Assembly: GCA_035560555.1 (NCBI GenBank) | Contig: DATMZF010000025.1 | Location: 1-64,000 of the forward strand | Reading direction: 5' to 3' | Length of the DNA: 64,000 bases | DNA from: UBA11090 sp035560555 | Lineage (GTDB): Bacteria; Spirochaetota; Spirochaetia; Treponematales; Rectinemataceae | Shown here: positions 43,061-51,939 of the stretch, piece by piece | Position numbering within the stretch: the stretch's first letter is position 1 | Layout of the letters: each line of letters begins with the position of its first letter | Program-made: the position numbers and the translations under genes | The notes under the pieces: generated by a model | The model's database searches: none | What the model saw: the letters and a program-made list of their open reading frames with translations, nothing else | What the model was told of the DNA's origin: nothing

Positions 43061-44055
43061 GCCCGGCTCCTTGCCATGGCAAGCTTGGCTTTTTTCTTCC
43101 CGAAGGTCGTCTTGATCCTCGGGTCTATGAAGCCGTAGAGGATGTCGACCAGGAGGTTGATGACCGTGAAGGTGAGCGCGATGAAGCATACCGAACCGAG
43201 AATTTGGGGCGTGTCCTTCTGGTAGATGGCGTCCACCATGATGGAGCCCAGGCCCGGGTAGGAGAAGATCTTTTCGGTGAGGACGGCGCCGCCGAGGAGC
43301 TGTCCGAACTGGAGCCCGGCCACGGTGACGACGGGGATGAGGGCGTTTCGCAGGGCGTGTTTGAAAATGACGACTTTCTCGTCCATGCCTTTCACCCTAG
43401 CCGTCCTGATGTAGTCCTGCTCCATCACCTCGAGCATGGACGATCTCGTCATGCGCATGATGATGGCCATGGAGTACATGCTGAGCGTGATGATGGGCAG
43501 GATGAGGGAGACGAAGTTGCCGGGACTGGACATGGCGGGAAAGATTCGCAGGTTATTGGCGAAGGTGTAGATGAGCACCATGGCGGCCCAGAAGACGGGC
43601 ATCGATGCCCCCAGGAGGGCGAAGACGGTGAAGATCATGTCGACGGCCGAATAGGGCTTCGTCGCCGAGATTATGCCGATGGGCACGCCTATGAATATCG
43701 CGAGAAATAGAGCGCCCGCCGCCAGGATGAGTGTATTGGGAAACGAGCTCAGGATGAGCTCGAAGACGTTTCTGTTCGAGATGTAGGATCGGCCGAGGTC
43801 GCCGAAGAGGAGGCCTTTGTAGCCGAATATGGGGTGCTTGTAGCCAAAGAGAAATCGCACGTACTGGACGAAGAAGGGCTTGTCGAGGCCCATGTCCGCC
43901 TTCATCTGCGTGTAGGCGGCGGGTGAGGCGTTGGGACCCAGCATCATCTGGGCGGGGTCCGAGGGCGTGACGTACAGAAGCGCGAAGACTATCAGCGTCA
44001 CGCCGAAAAGCACGGGTACCAGCATAAGGATACGCCGCAACAAGTATCTGCTCAT
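43057..44055 (-). CDS. Peptide ABC transporter permease (DppB/OppB type)
   Basis: A 332-residue membrane protein beginning with the typical MSRYLLRRILMLVPVLFGVT and containing the EAA-type loop YIRTARVKGMDEKVVIFKHALRN and a C-terminal VNLLVDILYGFIDPRI. It should form the heterodimeric channel with the DppC-type protein. It starts 132 bases after the binding-protein gene, behind a long stem-loop. Confidence 0.92.
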   Translation of the reverse strand: MSRYLLRRILMLVPVLFGVTLIVFALLYVTPSDPAQMMLGPNASPAAYTQMKADMGLDKPFFVQYVRFLFGYKHPIFGYKGLLFGDLGRSYISNRNVFELILSSFPNTLILAAGALFLAIFIGVPIGIISATKPYSAVDMIFTVFALLGASMPVFWAAMVLIYTFANNLRIFPAMSSPGNFVSLILPIITLSMYSMAIIMRMTRSSMLEVMEQDYIRTARVKGMDEKVVIFKHALRNALIPVVTVAGLQFGQLLGGAVLTEKIFSYPGLGSIMVDAIYQKDTPQILGSVCFIALTFTVINLLVDILYGFIDPRIKTTFGKKKAKLAMARSRA

Positions 44056-44115
44056 AGTTGAAAAGTCCGGTCGTAAAGTTCGGAAGGGTTCCCCGGGCGA
44101 GGTTCCCTTCCGGAC

Positions 44116-44180
44116 GGAGGGCTTCGCGGCGGGAAGCGTATCGTCGTCATGACGAGGCGCTTGCCGTCGCGAAGCCCTCC
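44116..44180. promoter_or_regulatory. Long intercistronic stem-loop after the peptide-binding protein gene
   Basis: A perfect 13-bp outer stem (GGAGGGCTTCGCG/CGCGAAGCCCTCC) encloses an inner stem topped by the palindrome TCGTCATGACGA. No T-run follows. It lies in the 132-base gap between the binding protein and the first permease and probably raises the level of the binding-protein message relative to the permeases. Confidence 0.65.
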
Positions 44181-44187
44181 TTCAGCG

Positions 44188-45936
44188 TCAGAACTGCTTG
44201 GTCAGCAGATGGAGGTCCACGAGTTTTGTGCCGAAAATCGCCCTGTCGAGGTTGCCGACTCTCGGGTGGGTACCGAAGAGGACGTTTTCATAGACCATCG
44301 GGAAGTAAGGCTTGTCGGTCATGAGCTGGGTCTGGACCTTGTCGTAGGCGGCCTTGCGGGCTTTCGGGTCCAGGGTGTAGCGGCCGAGGGCTATGTTGGC
44401 GTTGACGATGTCGTTGTTGTAGACGGCGCCGTTCATGCCCGTGCCGATGGAGTCGCCGTTGTAGATGATGCAGGTGTAGTCGGGGTCGCCAGTGGGGGTG
44501 AACCAGCCGGTCACGACCATGTCGTAGCCTTCGCCGGTCTTGCTCATCTGGATGATCTGGGAGTTGACCATCGGCGTCACCTTGATGAGGTCGATGCCGA
44601 GGGTTGTCTTGACCTGGTCCTTGATGTTGTTGGCGATCTTCACGCGGTCGGTGATGTTGCCGACGTCGAGCTGGACGATTTCGGGGGTGAGTTTGGCCCT
44701 GAACTCAGGGGAGAGGAGGGCGAACTCTGCCTTGGCCTTCTCGCGGTCGAAGTACCAGTCCTTGTCGGTGAACTCGGCGAAGGGCGTGCCGGCGGGGGCG
44801 CCCTCGACGTGGCCGAGGAAGCCGGGCTGCATCATCTGGTTGGCGGGAATGGCGTTGCCGTTGAAGAGGTCTACCTGCCTGATGAAGGGAATCGGGTTGA
44901 TGGAATAGAAAATCGCCTTCCTGAGGTGGGTGGAGTCGCCATCGGTGTACTTGCCGGAGAGGTCGAGCTTGCCATTCTTCTTCTGGCCGACGAGATCGGA
45001 GTTCATGCTGAACACGCCGTACCAGATCGTGAGACCGGGCTTGGAGGTGATGTTGACGCCCGATTTCTCGATACTCTTGATGTCGAGCTTGGAGAGGTTG
45101 AAGGCCATATCGACTTCGCCGGTGATGAGGACGTTGTTGACCTGGGGCTGTTCGGACATGGCCCTGAACTGGATGTTCTCGAAGGCCAGGGTCTTCGCGT
45201 CGTTCCACCAGGCATCGTTCTTGGTGAGGTTGACTTCCTGGGGGTTCGGGAATGACACGAACTTGTAGGGGCCGGTTCCAGTCACGATCTTGGTGCCGTA
45301 GTCGGCGCCGGCGGCTTCGACGGTCTCTTTGTCCTCGATTCCGGAGCAGTAGTGGGCGAGGATGTTGAGCGCGGGGCCGTAGGGGGAGGCTACCATGTAC
45401 TTGGCCCTGTCCGCCCAGGAGGTGAGTGGGATGGTGGCGTATTCGGGATCCTTGAGCTTGCCCCAGGTGATCCTCACGGTGAGGTCGTCGATTTTTTCCA
45501 CCGAGAGAATGGCGCTGAACATGGACTTGGCGCTCGACTTGGGGTGATGGAGGATGCGGTTGAAGGAGAATACGACGTCATCGGCGTTGAAGGCGTTCCC
45601 GTTATGGAACTTCACGCCTTTGCGCAGCTTGATCGTGTAGACCGAGCCGTCCTTCGACACCAGGCCGTTCTCGATGGTCGGGATGGTATCGCAGAGCATG
45701 GTGTAGAACTTGTAGTCGGGCGTCATGCCGATCAGGGTTTCGTTGATCTCGCGCATAACCTGCGCTTCGTTCAAGGTCGTGTAGATATTCGGATCGAGGG
45801 GTTGGGGCGCGGCCGCCAGAACGAACACGAGGGTATTCGCGTCGCGGTTGCGGAGCGCGGGGCCTTTGGATCCCTGGGCAAAGACGACACCGCCCATCAA
45901 AAAGGCGATAACCATGACTGCCATAATTTTTTTCAT
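44188..45936 (-). CDS. Peptide-binding lipoprotein/periplasmic protein (SBP_bac_5)
   Basis: A 582-residue exported protein. After the signal peptide MKKIMAVMVIAFLMGGVVFA come the family 5 blocks (LDPNIYTTLNEAQVMREINETL; YTIKLRKGVKFHNGNAFNADDVVFSFNRIL). No lipobox Cys is seen, so it may be free in the periplasm or anchored by the uncut signal. ATG at 45936 has GGGAGGAAAG upstream. It is the capture component of the Dpp/Opp-like importer and probably binds di- or oligopeptides, possibly murein fragments given the neighbouring DppA. Confidence 0.9.
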   Translation of the reverse strand: MKKIMAVMVIAFLMGGVVFAQGSKGPALRNRDANTLVFVLAAAPQPLDPNIYTTLNEAQVMREINETLIGMTPDYKFYTMLCDTIPTIENGLVSKDGSVYTIKLRKGVKFHNGNAFNADDVVFSFNRILHHPKSSAKSMFSAILSVEKIDDLTVRITWGKLKDPEYATIPLTSWADRAKYMVASPYGPALNILAHYCSGIEDKETVEAAGADYGTKIVTGTGPYKFVSFPNPQEVNLTKNDAWWNDAKTLAFENIQFRAMSEQPQVNNVLITGEVDMAFNLSKLDIKSIEKSGVNITSKPGLTIWYGVFSMNSDLVGQKKNGKLDLSGKYTDGDSTHLRKAIFYSINPIPFIRQVDLFNGNAIPANQMMQPGFLGHVEGAPAGTPFAEFTDKDWYFDREKAKAEFALLSPEFRAKLTPEIVQLDVGNITDRVKIANNIKDQVKTTLGIDLIKVTPMVNSQIIQMSKTGEGYDMVVTGWFTPTGDPDYTCIIYNGDSIGTGMNGAVYNNDIVNANIALGRYTLDPKARKAAYDKVQTQLMTDKPYFPMVYENVLFGTHPRVGNLDRAIFGTKLVDLHLLTKQF

Positions 45937-46000
45937 GCTGCTTTCCTCCCTTGGAAACAGTGAATGTGAAAGGTTGCCATGCAACCTTCTGGAAACGAAA

Positions 46001-46843
46001 TCAAGTGAAGGCGGCGAATTTGCCTCCCAGCATGGCCACCGCGTGAATCATCCTGTAGATGTCCCTGAAGTCGCCGCTAGAGTAACGGATGGAACGCCCC
46101 GAGGTTCTCACTATTCCGGGTATTACGGCTACCGCGTCCGCCACCGCCGTGGATGAAAGCTCGATTTCGAGCTTGGTGGTCCTCTTATTGGAAAGGGCCC
46201 TGAATCCGGAAAGACGGTCGAGCGAGCGCGTGGCGCCTTCGACGAACTCGCCCTCGAGCCTTTCGGGGGCGTACATTTTACCGGCGAAGCGGCCCAGCCC
46301 TTCCTTGGTCCTCACATAGACAGGCATAGGGTCGAAACGACCTTCCAACTGGGATTCGAGGATATCGTCGCCCGAAATGAAGCAGACGGGGACGCCATGG
46401 AAGCCCGCCAGCCTGGCGTTGATCTCCGTCTCGCCCGATTCCACGCCATCCAGCCTCACGCGATAGATGCAGGATGCCGAGTAGGAGTGGTCCATGACGC
46501 CGCCCTGGGTGCCTATCGAGGCGTGGTAACCGACAAGGAGGAGGCCAGCGTAGCTCTCGTCGAGACCTTCCAGCATGTAGAAGGGCCGCGGGTAGCCACG
46601 CACCCAGGTGACGCGGGGGTCGCCGAAGCCCTTGAAGGGTATTCCCTCCCCTCTGGCGTGGGAATCGCAGACACAGATCTCCTCGATTTCCGCGTTGCGC
46701 GGCGAGGCAGCCAGGCCGCGCAGAATCCAGGAGAGCTCGAGCCAGGCGCGCTCATAGTTCGCCGCTCTCGATGGTCCCTCGAGATCGCTCCAGGATGTGG
46801 TTCCGTGGATGCCTTCCATGTCTACGGAGATAAAAAGTTTCAT
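46001..46843 (-). CDS. dppA: M55-family D-aminopeptidase (DppA-like)
   Basis: A 280-residue enzyme starting KLFISVDMEGIHGTTSW, with the metal-binding SVDMEG of the M55 family. CDSHARGEGI, MLEGLDESYAGLLLVGYHAS and GVMDHSYS follow, and then GETEINARLAGFHGVPVCFISGDD. M55 members such as Bacillus DppA release D-amino acids, for example from D-Ala-D-Ala. Together with a dipeptide importer this points to recycling of murein-derived or other D-residue peptides. It overlaps the RpiR regulator by 4 bp. Confidence 0.9.
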   Translation of the reverse strand: MKLFISVDMEGIHGTTSWSDLEGPSRAANYERAWLELSWILRGLAASPRNAEIEEICVCDSHARGEGIPFKGFGDPRVTWVRGYPRPFYMLEGLDESYAGLLLVGYHASIGTQGGVMDHSYSASCIYRVRLDGVESGETEINARLAGFHGVPVCFISGDDILESQLEGRFDPMPVYVRTKEGLGRFAGKMYAPERLEGEFVEGATRSLDRLSGFRALSNKRTTKLEIELSSTAVADAVAVIPGIVRTSGRSIRYSSGDFRDIYRMIHAVAMLGGKFAAFT

Positions 46844-47706
46844 GGTTTCTCCCTGACTTCCTGGATGGAAGCGTAGCCGCTCTCCTGCATCGTGAGCGTC
46901 TGGGTACGGGCCTCGATCGATGTATCCTTCGATCCCAAGAAGACCGTGTGGACGAGTATATTCAGTACCGAAACGAGGCCGACATAGGAATTGGACAGAA
47001 GGAGCGAGTTGGTATCGCACTTCACGATGTTGTCGGCAAGCGAGAAGATGGGACAGGAGGCCGAGTCGGTGAAGAGCTGGAGCGTGCCGCCCTTCTCCTT
47101 CACCACTCTGGCGACATGGCGGACTTCGTCGGAATAGGGCGGAAAGGTCAGTATGAACATGACGTCGTCGGCCGTGAAGGTCCGCAGGCGCGGCGAGTAG
47201 TCGGAGACCGAGCCGGATATGACCATCACGTCCTTGTTGACCGAGCTCATGAGAGTGTATTCAAAGGTCCGGGCGAGATGGCCCGAGACTCCGAATCCGC
47301 AGAGAAAGATTCTCCTCGCGACGCGGATGGATTCGGCCATGTTCTGGAGTTCGGATATCTTGATGTTGTCGAAGGTGTTGCGGAGATTGTTGACTTCGTT
47401 GAGGAAGAGTTTCTGCAGCCGCTTTTCCTCGGGAAGGAGGTCGAGCTCGCGGAGCGCGATCTTCTCGTAGGGGCTCAGGCGGTGTTTGATTTCGTCCTGG
47501 ATTTCGCGCTTGAAGCTCTGGTACCCATCGAGGTCCAGGCTTTTGGCGAAACGGACCAGGGAGGCGTTGCTGACGCCGATAGCCTTGCTGATGACGTAGA
47601 TCGACGCGAAGGCCACGCTCTGCTCGTGATCGAGTATGTACGAGCCAATTTTCCTGAAGTTCGGAGGCATGTCGGGAAGCGCTTTCTTGATTTTTGCCAG
47701 TATCAT
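46840..47706 (-). CDS. MurR/RpiR-family transcriptional regulator
   Basis: A 288-residue protein with an N-terminal HTH_6 domain (ISKAIGVSNASLVRFAKSLDLDGYQSFK, residues about 39-66) and a C-terminal SIS domain (IFLCGFGVSGHLARTFEYTL, VMFILTFPPYSDEV). SIS domains bind phosphosugars such as MurNAc-6-phosphate. As the first gene of the D-peptide operon it is the likely regulator. A GAAAC/GTTTC palindrome lies 30 bases upstream. AGGAGG is 13 bases before the ATG, a long but possible spacing. Confidence 0.88.
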   Translation of the reverse strand: MILAKIKKALPDMPPNFRKIGSYILDHEQSVAFASIYVISKAIGVSNASLVRFAKSLDLDGYQSFKREIQDEIKHRLSPYEKIALRELDLLPEEKRLQKLFLNEVNNLRNTFDNIKISELQNMAESIRVARRIFLCGFGVSGHLARTFEYTLMSSVNKDVMVISGSVSDYSPRLRTFTADDVMFILTFPPYSDEVRHVARVVKEKGGTLQLFTDSASCPIFSLADNIVKCDTNSLLLSNSYVGLVSVLNILVHTVFLGSKDTSIEARTQTLTMQESGYASIQEVREKP

Positions 47707-47735
47707 CGCGTCTTTCGGCCCTCCTTGAACAACAT

Positions 47736-47781
47736 GAAACTAATGTTTCTCAATAGTTGCACGCAGAAACTACGGTGTCAA
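47736..47781 (-). promoter_or_regulatory. Promoter region and RpiR-type operator candidate
   Basis: On the minus strand TTGACA is at 47781-47776. A palindrome GAAAC-TAAT-GTTTC (plus-strand reading) spans 47736-47749, downstream of where transcription should begin. RpiR-family proteins often bind GAAA...TTTC palindromes. The -10 element is not clear. Confidence 0.45.
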
Positions 47782-47882
47782 CCTTTCATTTTGAGATATT
47801 TCCGATTTTTATCGATTAAGCTGTCGCGTCGCGGAGCAAATTTCACGGCGACCGAGATATCCTGGCTTGGCCGACGCGATAT

Positions 47883-47946
47883 CGACGCGGGCGCCCGTCT
47901 CGGTGACCACGAGGGAGATAGGCTTTCCGAGGCGCCGCTGATGACG
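47883..47946 (+). pseudogene. 64-base fragment copied from the aldehyde oxidoreductase gene
   Basis: This stretch matches 29021-29085, inside the aldehyde oxidoreductase gene, over about 64 bases with only a few differences and a one-base loss. It would encode part of VISGASGKPVTLVV on the minus strand but is too short to function. It lies in the gap between the RpiR and LapA genes. Confidence 0.75.
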
Positions 47947-48008
47947 CTTTTGTGAGTATAGTATAGACTAACCATACGCAGACATAAAAAAGGAAGGGGA
48001 AATCCACA

Positions 48009-48380
48009 ATGAAAATAGCCTATATAATCGTGATTCTTCTGGTCGCCATCGTCGCGGTCGTTTTCGCGCTCCAGAATAGCGCCGCGATCACCGTGACGCT
48101 GTTTAGCGGCTCGATGTCGGGATCGCTCTCGCTCTTCCTGATCATAACCCTGGCCATCGGTTTGATTCTGGGCATGCTGCTGATGGTGCCCATGATTTTC
48201 CGGCGCGGAAGGCTCTCTTCGGGATTGAAACGGCAGGTGTCGGCGCTGGAGAAGCAGATCGCGAGTCTGACGCAGCAGGTCACCGACGCGTCGGCGGCGG
48301 CTTCACCGCCGGCCTCCGCGCAGAGTCCCGACGATGGGGCTCGAGGCTCCGAACATCTCGGTGTGGCGGGTAAACAATAG
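48009..48380 (+). CDS. LapA-domain membrane protein
   Basis: A 123-residue protein with two hydrophobic segments (IAYIIVILLVAIVAVVFAL and LSLFLIITLAIGLILGMLLM). Between them is ALQNSAAITVTLF, the conserved turn of the LapA (DUF1049) domain, and a coiled coil follows (LKRQVSALEKQIASLTQQV). LapA-domain proteins of enterobacteria act with LapB in controlling lipopolysaccharide synthesis. Many distant members, including this one with a long Ala/Pro-rich tail, have no proven role. GGAAGGGG precedes the ATG. The gene stands alone. Confidence 0.8.
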   Translation: MKIAYIIVILLVAIVAVVFALQNSAAITVTLFSGSMSGSLSLFLIITLAIGLILGMLLMVPMIFRRGRLSSGLKRQVSALEKQIASLTQQVTDASAAASPPASAQSPDDGARGSEHLGVAGKQ

Positions 48381-48388
48381 CGGAGTGC

Positions 48389-48433
48389 CGTGGAAGGGCT
48401 AGGCCGGCGAAAACCCAGCCCAAGCCTTCCACG
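48389..48433. terminator. Hairpin between the convergent lapA-like and tex genes
   Basis: CGTGGAAGG (48389-48397) pairs with CCTTCCACG (48425-48433), with further pairing inside (GGGCT/AGCCC). T-runs are weak on both sides, so it may be only a partial bidirectional terminator. Confidence 0.5.
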
Positions 48434-48442
48434 ATCCCGGTT

Positions 48443-51055
48443 TCAGCGCTTCTTGAAAAAATCGGCGAAGGGATTGTACTTCGTCCCGTCGTCCTCGCTC
48501 GCGTCGCCGCGGGAGGCCCCGCGTTCACGCGCCGGGCGATCCCTGGAGAACTGATCAGGCCTGGGACGGCCGTCGCGAGCGTCGGGATGGCTGTCGCCGC
48601 GGGCGCCGTAGGGGCGAGGACCGTTATCGCGATCGTCGGGACGGCCAGATGGGCGGATATTGGCACCGTCGGGATGGCCCGTCGGGGCCGAGGTCCCAGG
48701 CTGCCTGGAGACGACCCTCACGACGCGCTTGGCGCCTGACTCCGATTGATCGCCGGATGAAGCTGGCTGTGCGTGGGCCGGTCCGCCGCGATCGGCGCGC
48801 CCTGAAGCCGGACCCTGTTCGGCGCGCGGCGCGCGGCTGCCCTTAGGCGTCGCGCCCTTCTCACCCGCGCCCCCGCCGTGAGCGGAGTTATCGCGCGCGG
48901 AATTGTCATGGGTCTTTAATGAGAGCCCGATTCTGTGGCGCGCCTCGTCCAGGCTGATGATGGTGAATTCCCTCACATCGCCCACTTTTATGGCTTCCAT
49001 GGGGTCGCGCACGAACTGGTTCGAGAGTTCGGAGATATGGATCAGGGCGCTTTCCTTGATACCGATGTCGACGAAGGCGCCGAAGTCGACGACGTTTTTC
49101 ACCTTGCCGGTGACTTTCATGCCCTCTTTGAGGTCGGAGAAATTGAGTACGCCCTTCGAGAGTATGGGCGGCGGCAGGTTTTCACGCGGGTCGCGATTGG
49201 GTTTCTTCAGCTCGACAATGATGTCGTCCATGGTGGTATCGCCCACCGAATATTTTTCGCGCAAGGCTGCTCGCTGCTCCCGCGAGGGATCGGCGCCGGC
49301 CTTGATGAACTGGAGGATTTCGGCGGCCAGGGCGTAGTTTTCGGGGTGAACCCAGGTGTTGTCGAGCTCGACCGAGCTTTCTGGGATCTTGAGGAAGCCC
49401 GCGCACTGTTCGAAGGTCTTCTCGCCTAAGCCGGGGATTTGGATGAGCATGTCGCGCGACATAATCGCGCCTTTTTCTTCCCTGAACTTGACGATTTTCT
49501 TGGCCAGGCCGCCGTTGATGCCCGAAACGTATTTGAGGATGGCGTGGCTCGCGGTGTTGAGGTTGACGCCCACCTGGTTGACGACGGAGCCGACGACCTC
49601 GTCCAGCTGCTCGGTCAGCTTTTTCTGGTTGACGTCATGCTGGTAGAGGCCGACGCCGATGCTTTTGGGATCTATCTTGACGAGCTCGGCGAGGGGGTCC
49701 TGGAGGCGGCGGCCGATGGAGATGGCGCCCCTGATGGTGAGGTCGAGGTCGGGGAACTCTTCCCTGGCTATGTCGCTGGCGGAATAGACGGAGGCTCCGT
49801 CCTCGTCCACGGCGGTGAACTTGCAGTCGAGGCCGTTCTCCTCGATCGAGGCGGCGACGGCGGCCTGCACCTCGTGGCTGGCGGTACCGTTTCCGATGGC
49901 GACGATCTCGATGCGGTGTTTCTTGACGGAGGCGGCGATGGCCTTCTTGGCCTCCTCGAGCTTCGTTTCCTGATTGATGACGAAATAGTCGAGGAACTTG
50001 CCCGTCTCGTCCAGGGCGGCGCACTTGGTGCCGGTGCGGATGCCGGGGTCGACGCCGAGAATCCTGGAGCCGCGCAGCGGCGGCGACATGAGGAGGTTCT
50101 TGAGGTTTTCGGAGAAGACGTCGATGGCGTGGGTTTCGGCGTACTCGGTGGCGTCGGAGCGGATCTCGCGGATGACCGCGGGCGAGAGGAGCCTCGCGAG
50201 GCCGTCCTCGATGGCCTCGGCGTGATAATCGTTGTGAATCCAGGCCTTGTCCTTGAGGAGGGCGGCGGCTCCCTCCTCGTCGACGTCGATGGTGACGTCG
50301 AGGGCCGATTCGCGCTCGGCGCGGTTCACGGCCAGGACGCGGTGGCTTTTCAGGGTCGAGAGGGGCTCGGAATAGTCCCAGTACATCTGATAGGTGGACT
50401 TTTCGCGGGCGGCGTCGTCGCCGACGCCCTTCGTGACGAGCTTGCCTGTTTTCTTGTACCAGGATTTGACGGCGGCGCGCATCTCGATGTTCTGCGAGAC
50501 GCGTTCGGCGAGGATGTCCTTGGCGCCGGCGATGGCGTCCTGGGCTGTCTCCACCGACAGTTCGGGGTGTTCGGCGTCGGCGCGGACGAAGCCGGGCGCC
50601 GCCGCGTCCACCGCGGACCTGTCCTGTGCCAGCATGATTTCGGCGAGGGGCGCAAGACCCTTTTCCTGGGCGAGCATACCCCTGGTCTTCTTCTTTTTCT
50701 TATAGGGTGCCCAGAGATCGTCCAGCTCGGTGAGCGTCGAAGCCTTGACGATGTTTTCGTACAGGATTTCGTCGAGCTTTCCGAGGGCGAAGATGCCCTT
50801 GGTCACCTCGATCCTGCGCTCTTCGAGATTCTTGTAGCTCTCGAACTTATGGACGCAGTCACGAACCTGGACCTCGTCGAGGCTGCCGGTTCTTTCCTTG
50901 CGGTAGCGGCTGATGAAGGGAACCGTGCTTCCTTCGGCGGTCAGCGTTATGACGGCTGACACCTGCGCGGCCTTGATGTTCAGATCTCCGGCGATCCGAT
51001 TCAGAATGGCTATCTCGTTGACGGCCAGTTTTTCAATGTCGGGCAATAGGCTCAT
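48443..51055 (-). CDS. tex: RNA-binding transcription accessory protein Tex with long polar C-terminal tail
   Basis: An 870-residue protein with the full Tex layout. It has an N-terminal helical part (FISRYRKERTGSLDEVQVRD), a YqgF-like domain (RILGVDPGIRTGTKCAALDETG), helix-hairpin-helix segments (NTASHAILKYVSGINGGLAKKIV; MLIQIPGLGEKTFEQCAGFL) and an S1 domain (GMKVTGKVKNVVDFGAFVDIGIKESALIHISEL). After S1 comes an unusual tail of about 150 residues rich in Arg, Asp, Gly, Pro and Ser, ending NPFADFFKKR. ATG at 51055 is preferred to the longer frame. Tex binds nucleic acid and affects transcription; the tail is probably disordered. Confidence 0.92.
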   Translation of the reverse strand: MSLLPDIEKLAVNEIAILNRIAGDLNIKAAQVSAVITLTAEGSTVPFISRYRKERTGSLDEVQVRDCVHKFESYKNLEERRIEVTKGIFALGKLDEILYENIVKASTLTELDDLWAPYKKKKKTRGMLAQEKGLAPLAEIMLAQDRSAVDAAAPGFVRADAEHPELSVETAQDAIAGAKDILAERVSQNIEMRAAVKSWYKKTGKLVTKGVGDDAAREKSTYQMYWDYSEPLSTLKSHRVLAVNRAERESALDVTIDVDEEGAAALLKDKAWIHNDYHAEAIEDGLARLLSPAVIREIRSDATEYAETHAIDVFSENLKNLLMSPPLRGSRILGVDPGIRTGTKCAALDETGKFLDYFVINQETKLEEAKKAIAASVKKHRIEIVAIGNGTASHEVQAAVAASIEENGLDCKFTAVDEDGASVYSASDIAREEFPDLDLTIRGAISIGRRLQDPLAELVKIDPKSIGVGLYQHDVNQKKLTEQLDEVVGSVVNQVGVNLNTASHAILKYVSGINGGLAKKIVKFREEKGAIMSRDMLIQIPGLGEKTFEQCAGFLKIPESSVELDNTWVHPENYALAAEILQFIKAGADPSREQRAALREKYSVGDTTMDDIIVELKKPNRDPRENLPPPILSKGVLNFSDLKEGMKVTGKVKNVVDFGAFVDIGIKESALIHISELSNQFVRDPMEAIKVGDVREFTIISLDEARHRIGLSLKTHDNSARDNSAHGGGAGEKGATPKGSRAPRAEQGPASGRADRGGPAHAQPASSGDQSESGAKRVVRVVSRQPGTSAPTGHPDGANIRPSGRPDDRDNGPRPYGARGDSHPDARDGRPRPDQFSRDRPARERGASRGDASEDDGTKYNPFADFFKKR

Positions 51056-51180
51056 GGTCCGATACGGTACGCAAAGTTTGCGAGAATTGCAAGCATCCAT
51101 CCATCCATTTTGTTGTAGACATTCGGATAGGCTTGATTTATGCTTGTTTTTTAACCAATGGCAGTGGGCTCGAAAAGGAA

Positions 51181-51792
51181 ATGGGAAGAAACGACAAGCG
51201 CGTAAGGATTTTCTCCGCACTCGAGGTGGCAAACCTGTGCGGCGTGGTAAATCAAACCGCCATCAACTGGATCAAGAACGGCCATCTCAAGGCATTCACG
51301 ACGCCAGGCGGCCAATTTCGCGTATACGCCGAAGACTTCATCGCCTTTCTTGAAGACAGGAACATGAGAATTCCCGCCGAGATCAACGCCGAAATGAACG
51401 CCGATGTCGATTCGGGCCTCATTCTCATCGTCGATGACGATCACGACCTGAACACCATCCTCAAAAGAATGCTCGAGCGAAAAATCCCCGATATAAGCGT
51501 CGCCCAAGCCTTCGATGGCTTCGAGGCGGGGCGGATCATCGCCGAACGTCACCCTGCCCTCGTGTTTCTGGACTTCGATCTGCCGGGCATCAACGGAAAG
51601 AGCCTCTGCTCGCGCATCCGTTCCGACCCTTCGATCGGAAAGCCTTCGGTGATTTCCATGACGGGCATCGACACGCCGGAGATGCGCGATGAGATGCTGG
51701 CGGTGGGCGCCGACGATTTCTTCGGGAAGCCGCTGGATTTCGAGGGCATCATAGCGCGCGCTACCCAGCTCCTGGCGGCCAGGGCAAAATAA
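51181..51792 (+). CDS. HTH-receiver protein (excisionase/MerR-like HTH plus response-regulator domain)
   Basis: A 203-residue protein. The N-terminal part (IFSALEVANLCGVVNQTAINWIKNGHLKAFTTPGGQFRVYAEDFIAFL) is a MerR/excisionase-type winged helix. The C-terminal part is a receiver domain (LILIVDDDHDLNTILKRML, PALVFLDFDLPGINGKSL, SMTG, FFGKPLDFEG) with the phospho-acceptor Asp in LDFDLPG and Lys in GKP. The order, DNA-binding first and receiver last, is the reverse of most response regulators. No kinase is adjacent. AAGGA precedes ATG 51181. Confidence 0.85.
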   Translation: MGRNDKRVRIFSALEVANLCGVVNQTAINWIKNGHLKAFTTPGGQFRVYAEDFIAFLEDRNMRIPAEINAEMNADVDSGLILIVDDDHDLNTILKRMLERKIPDISVAQAFDGFEAGRIIAERHPALVFLDFDLPGINGKSLCSRIRSDPSIGKPSVISMTGIDTPEMRDEMLAVGADDFFGKPLDFEGIIARATQLLAARAK

Positions 51793-51939
51793 AACCGCGT
51801 CGGGCAGAATCGGGCTCGCGCGATCCGCGGATTTAGGCGCGAGATGAGGGGCGCGGCGCGATCCGGAGAGGGTTGATGCGATCCGGGGGTACGGCGCGGA
51901 CCGGGAATTCGGCCTAATCGGCGGCCTCAAGAGGTATTA

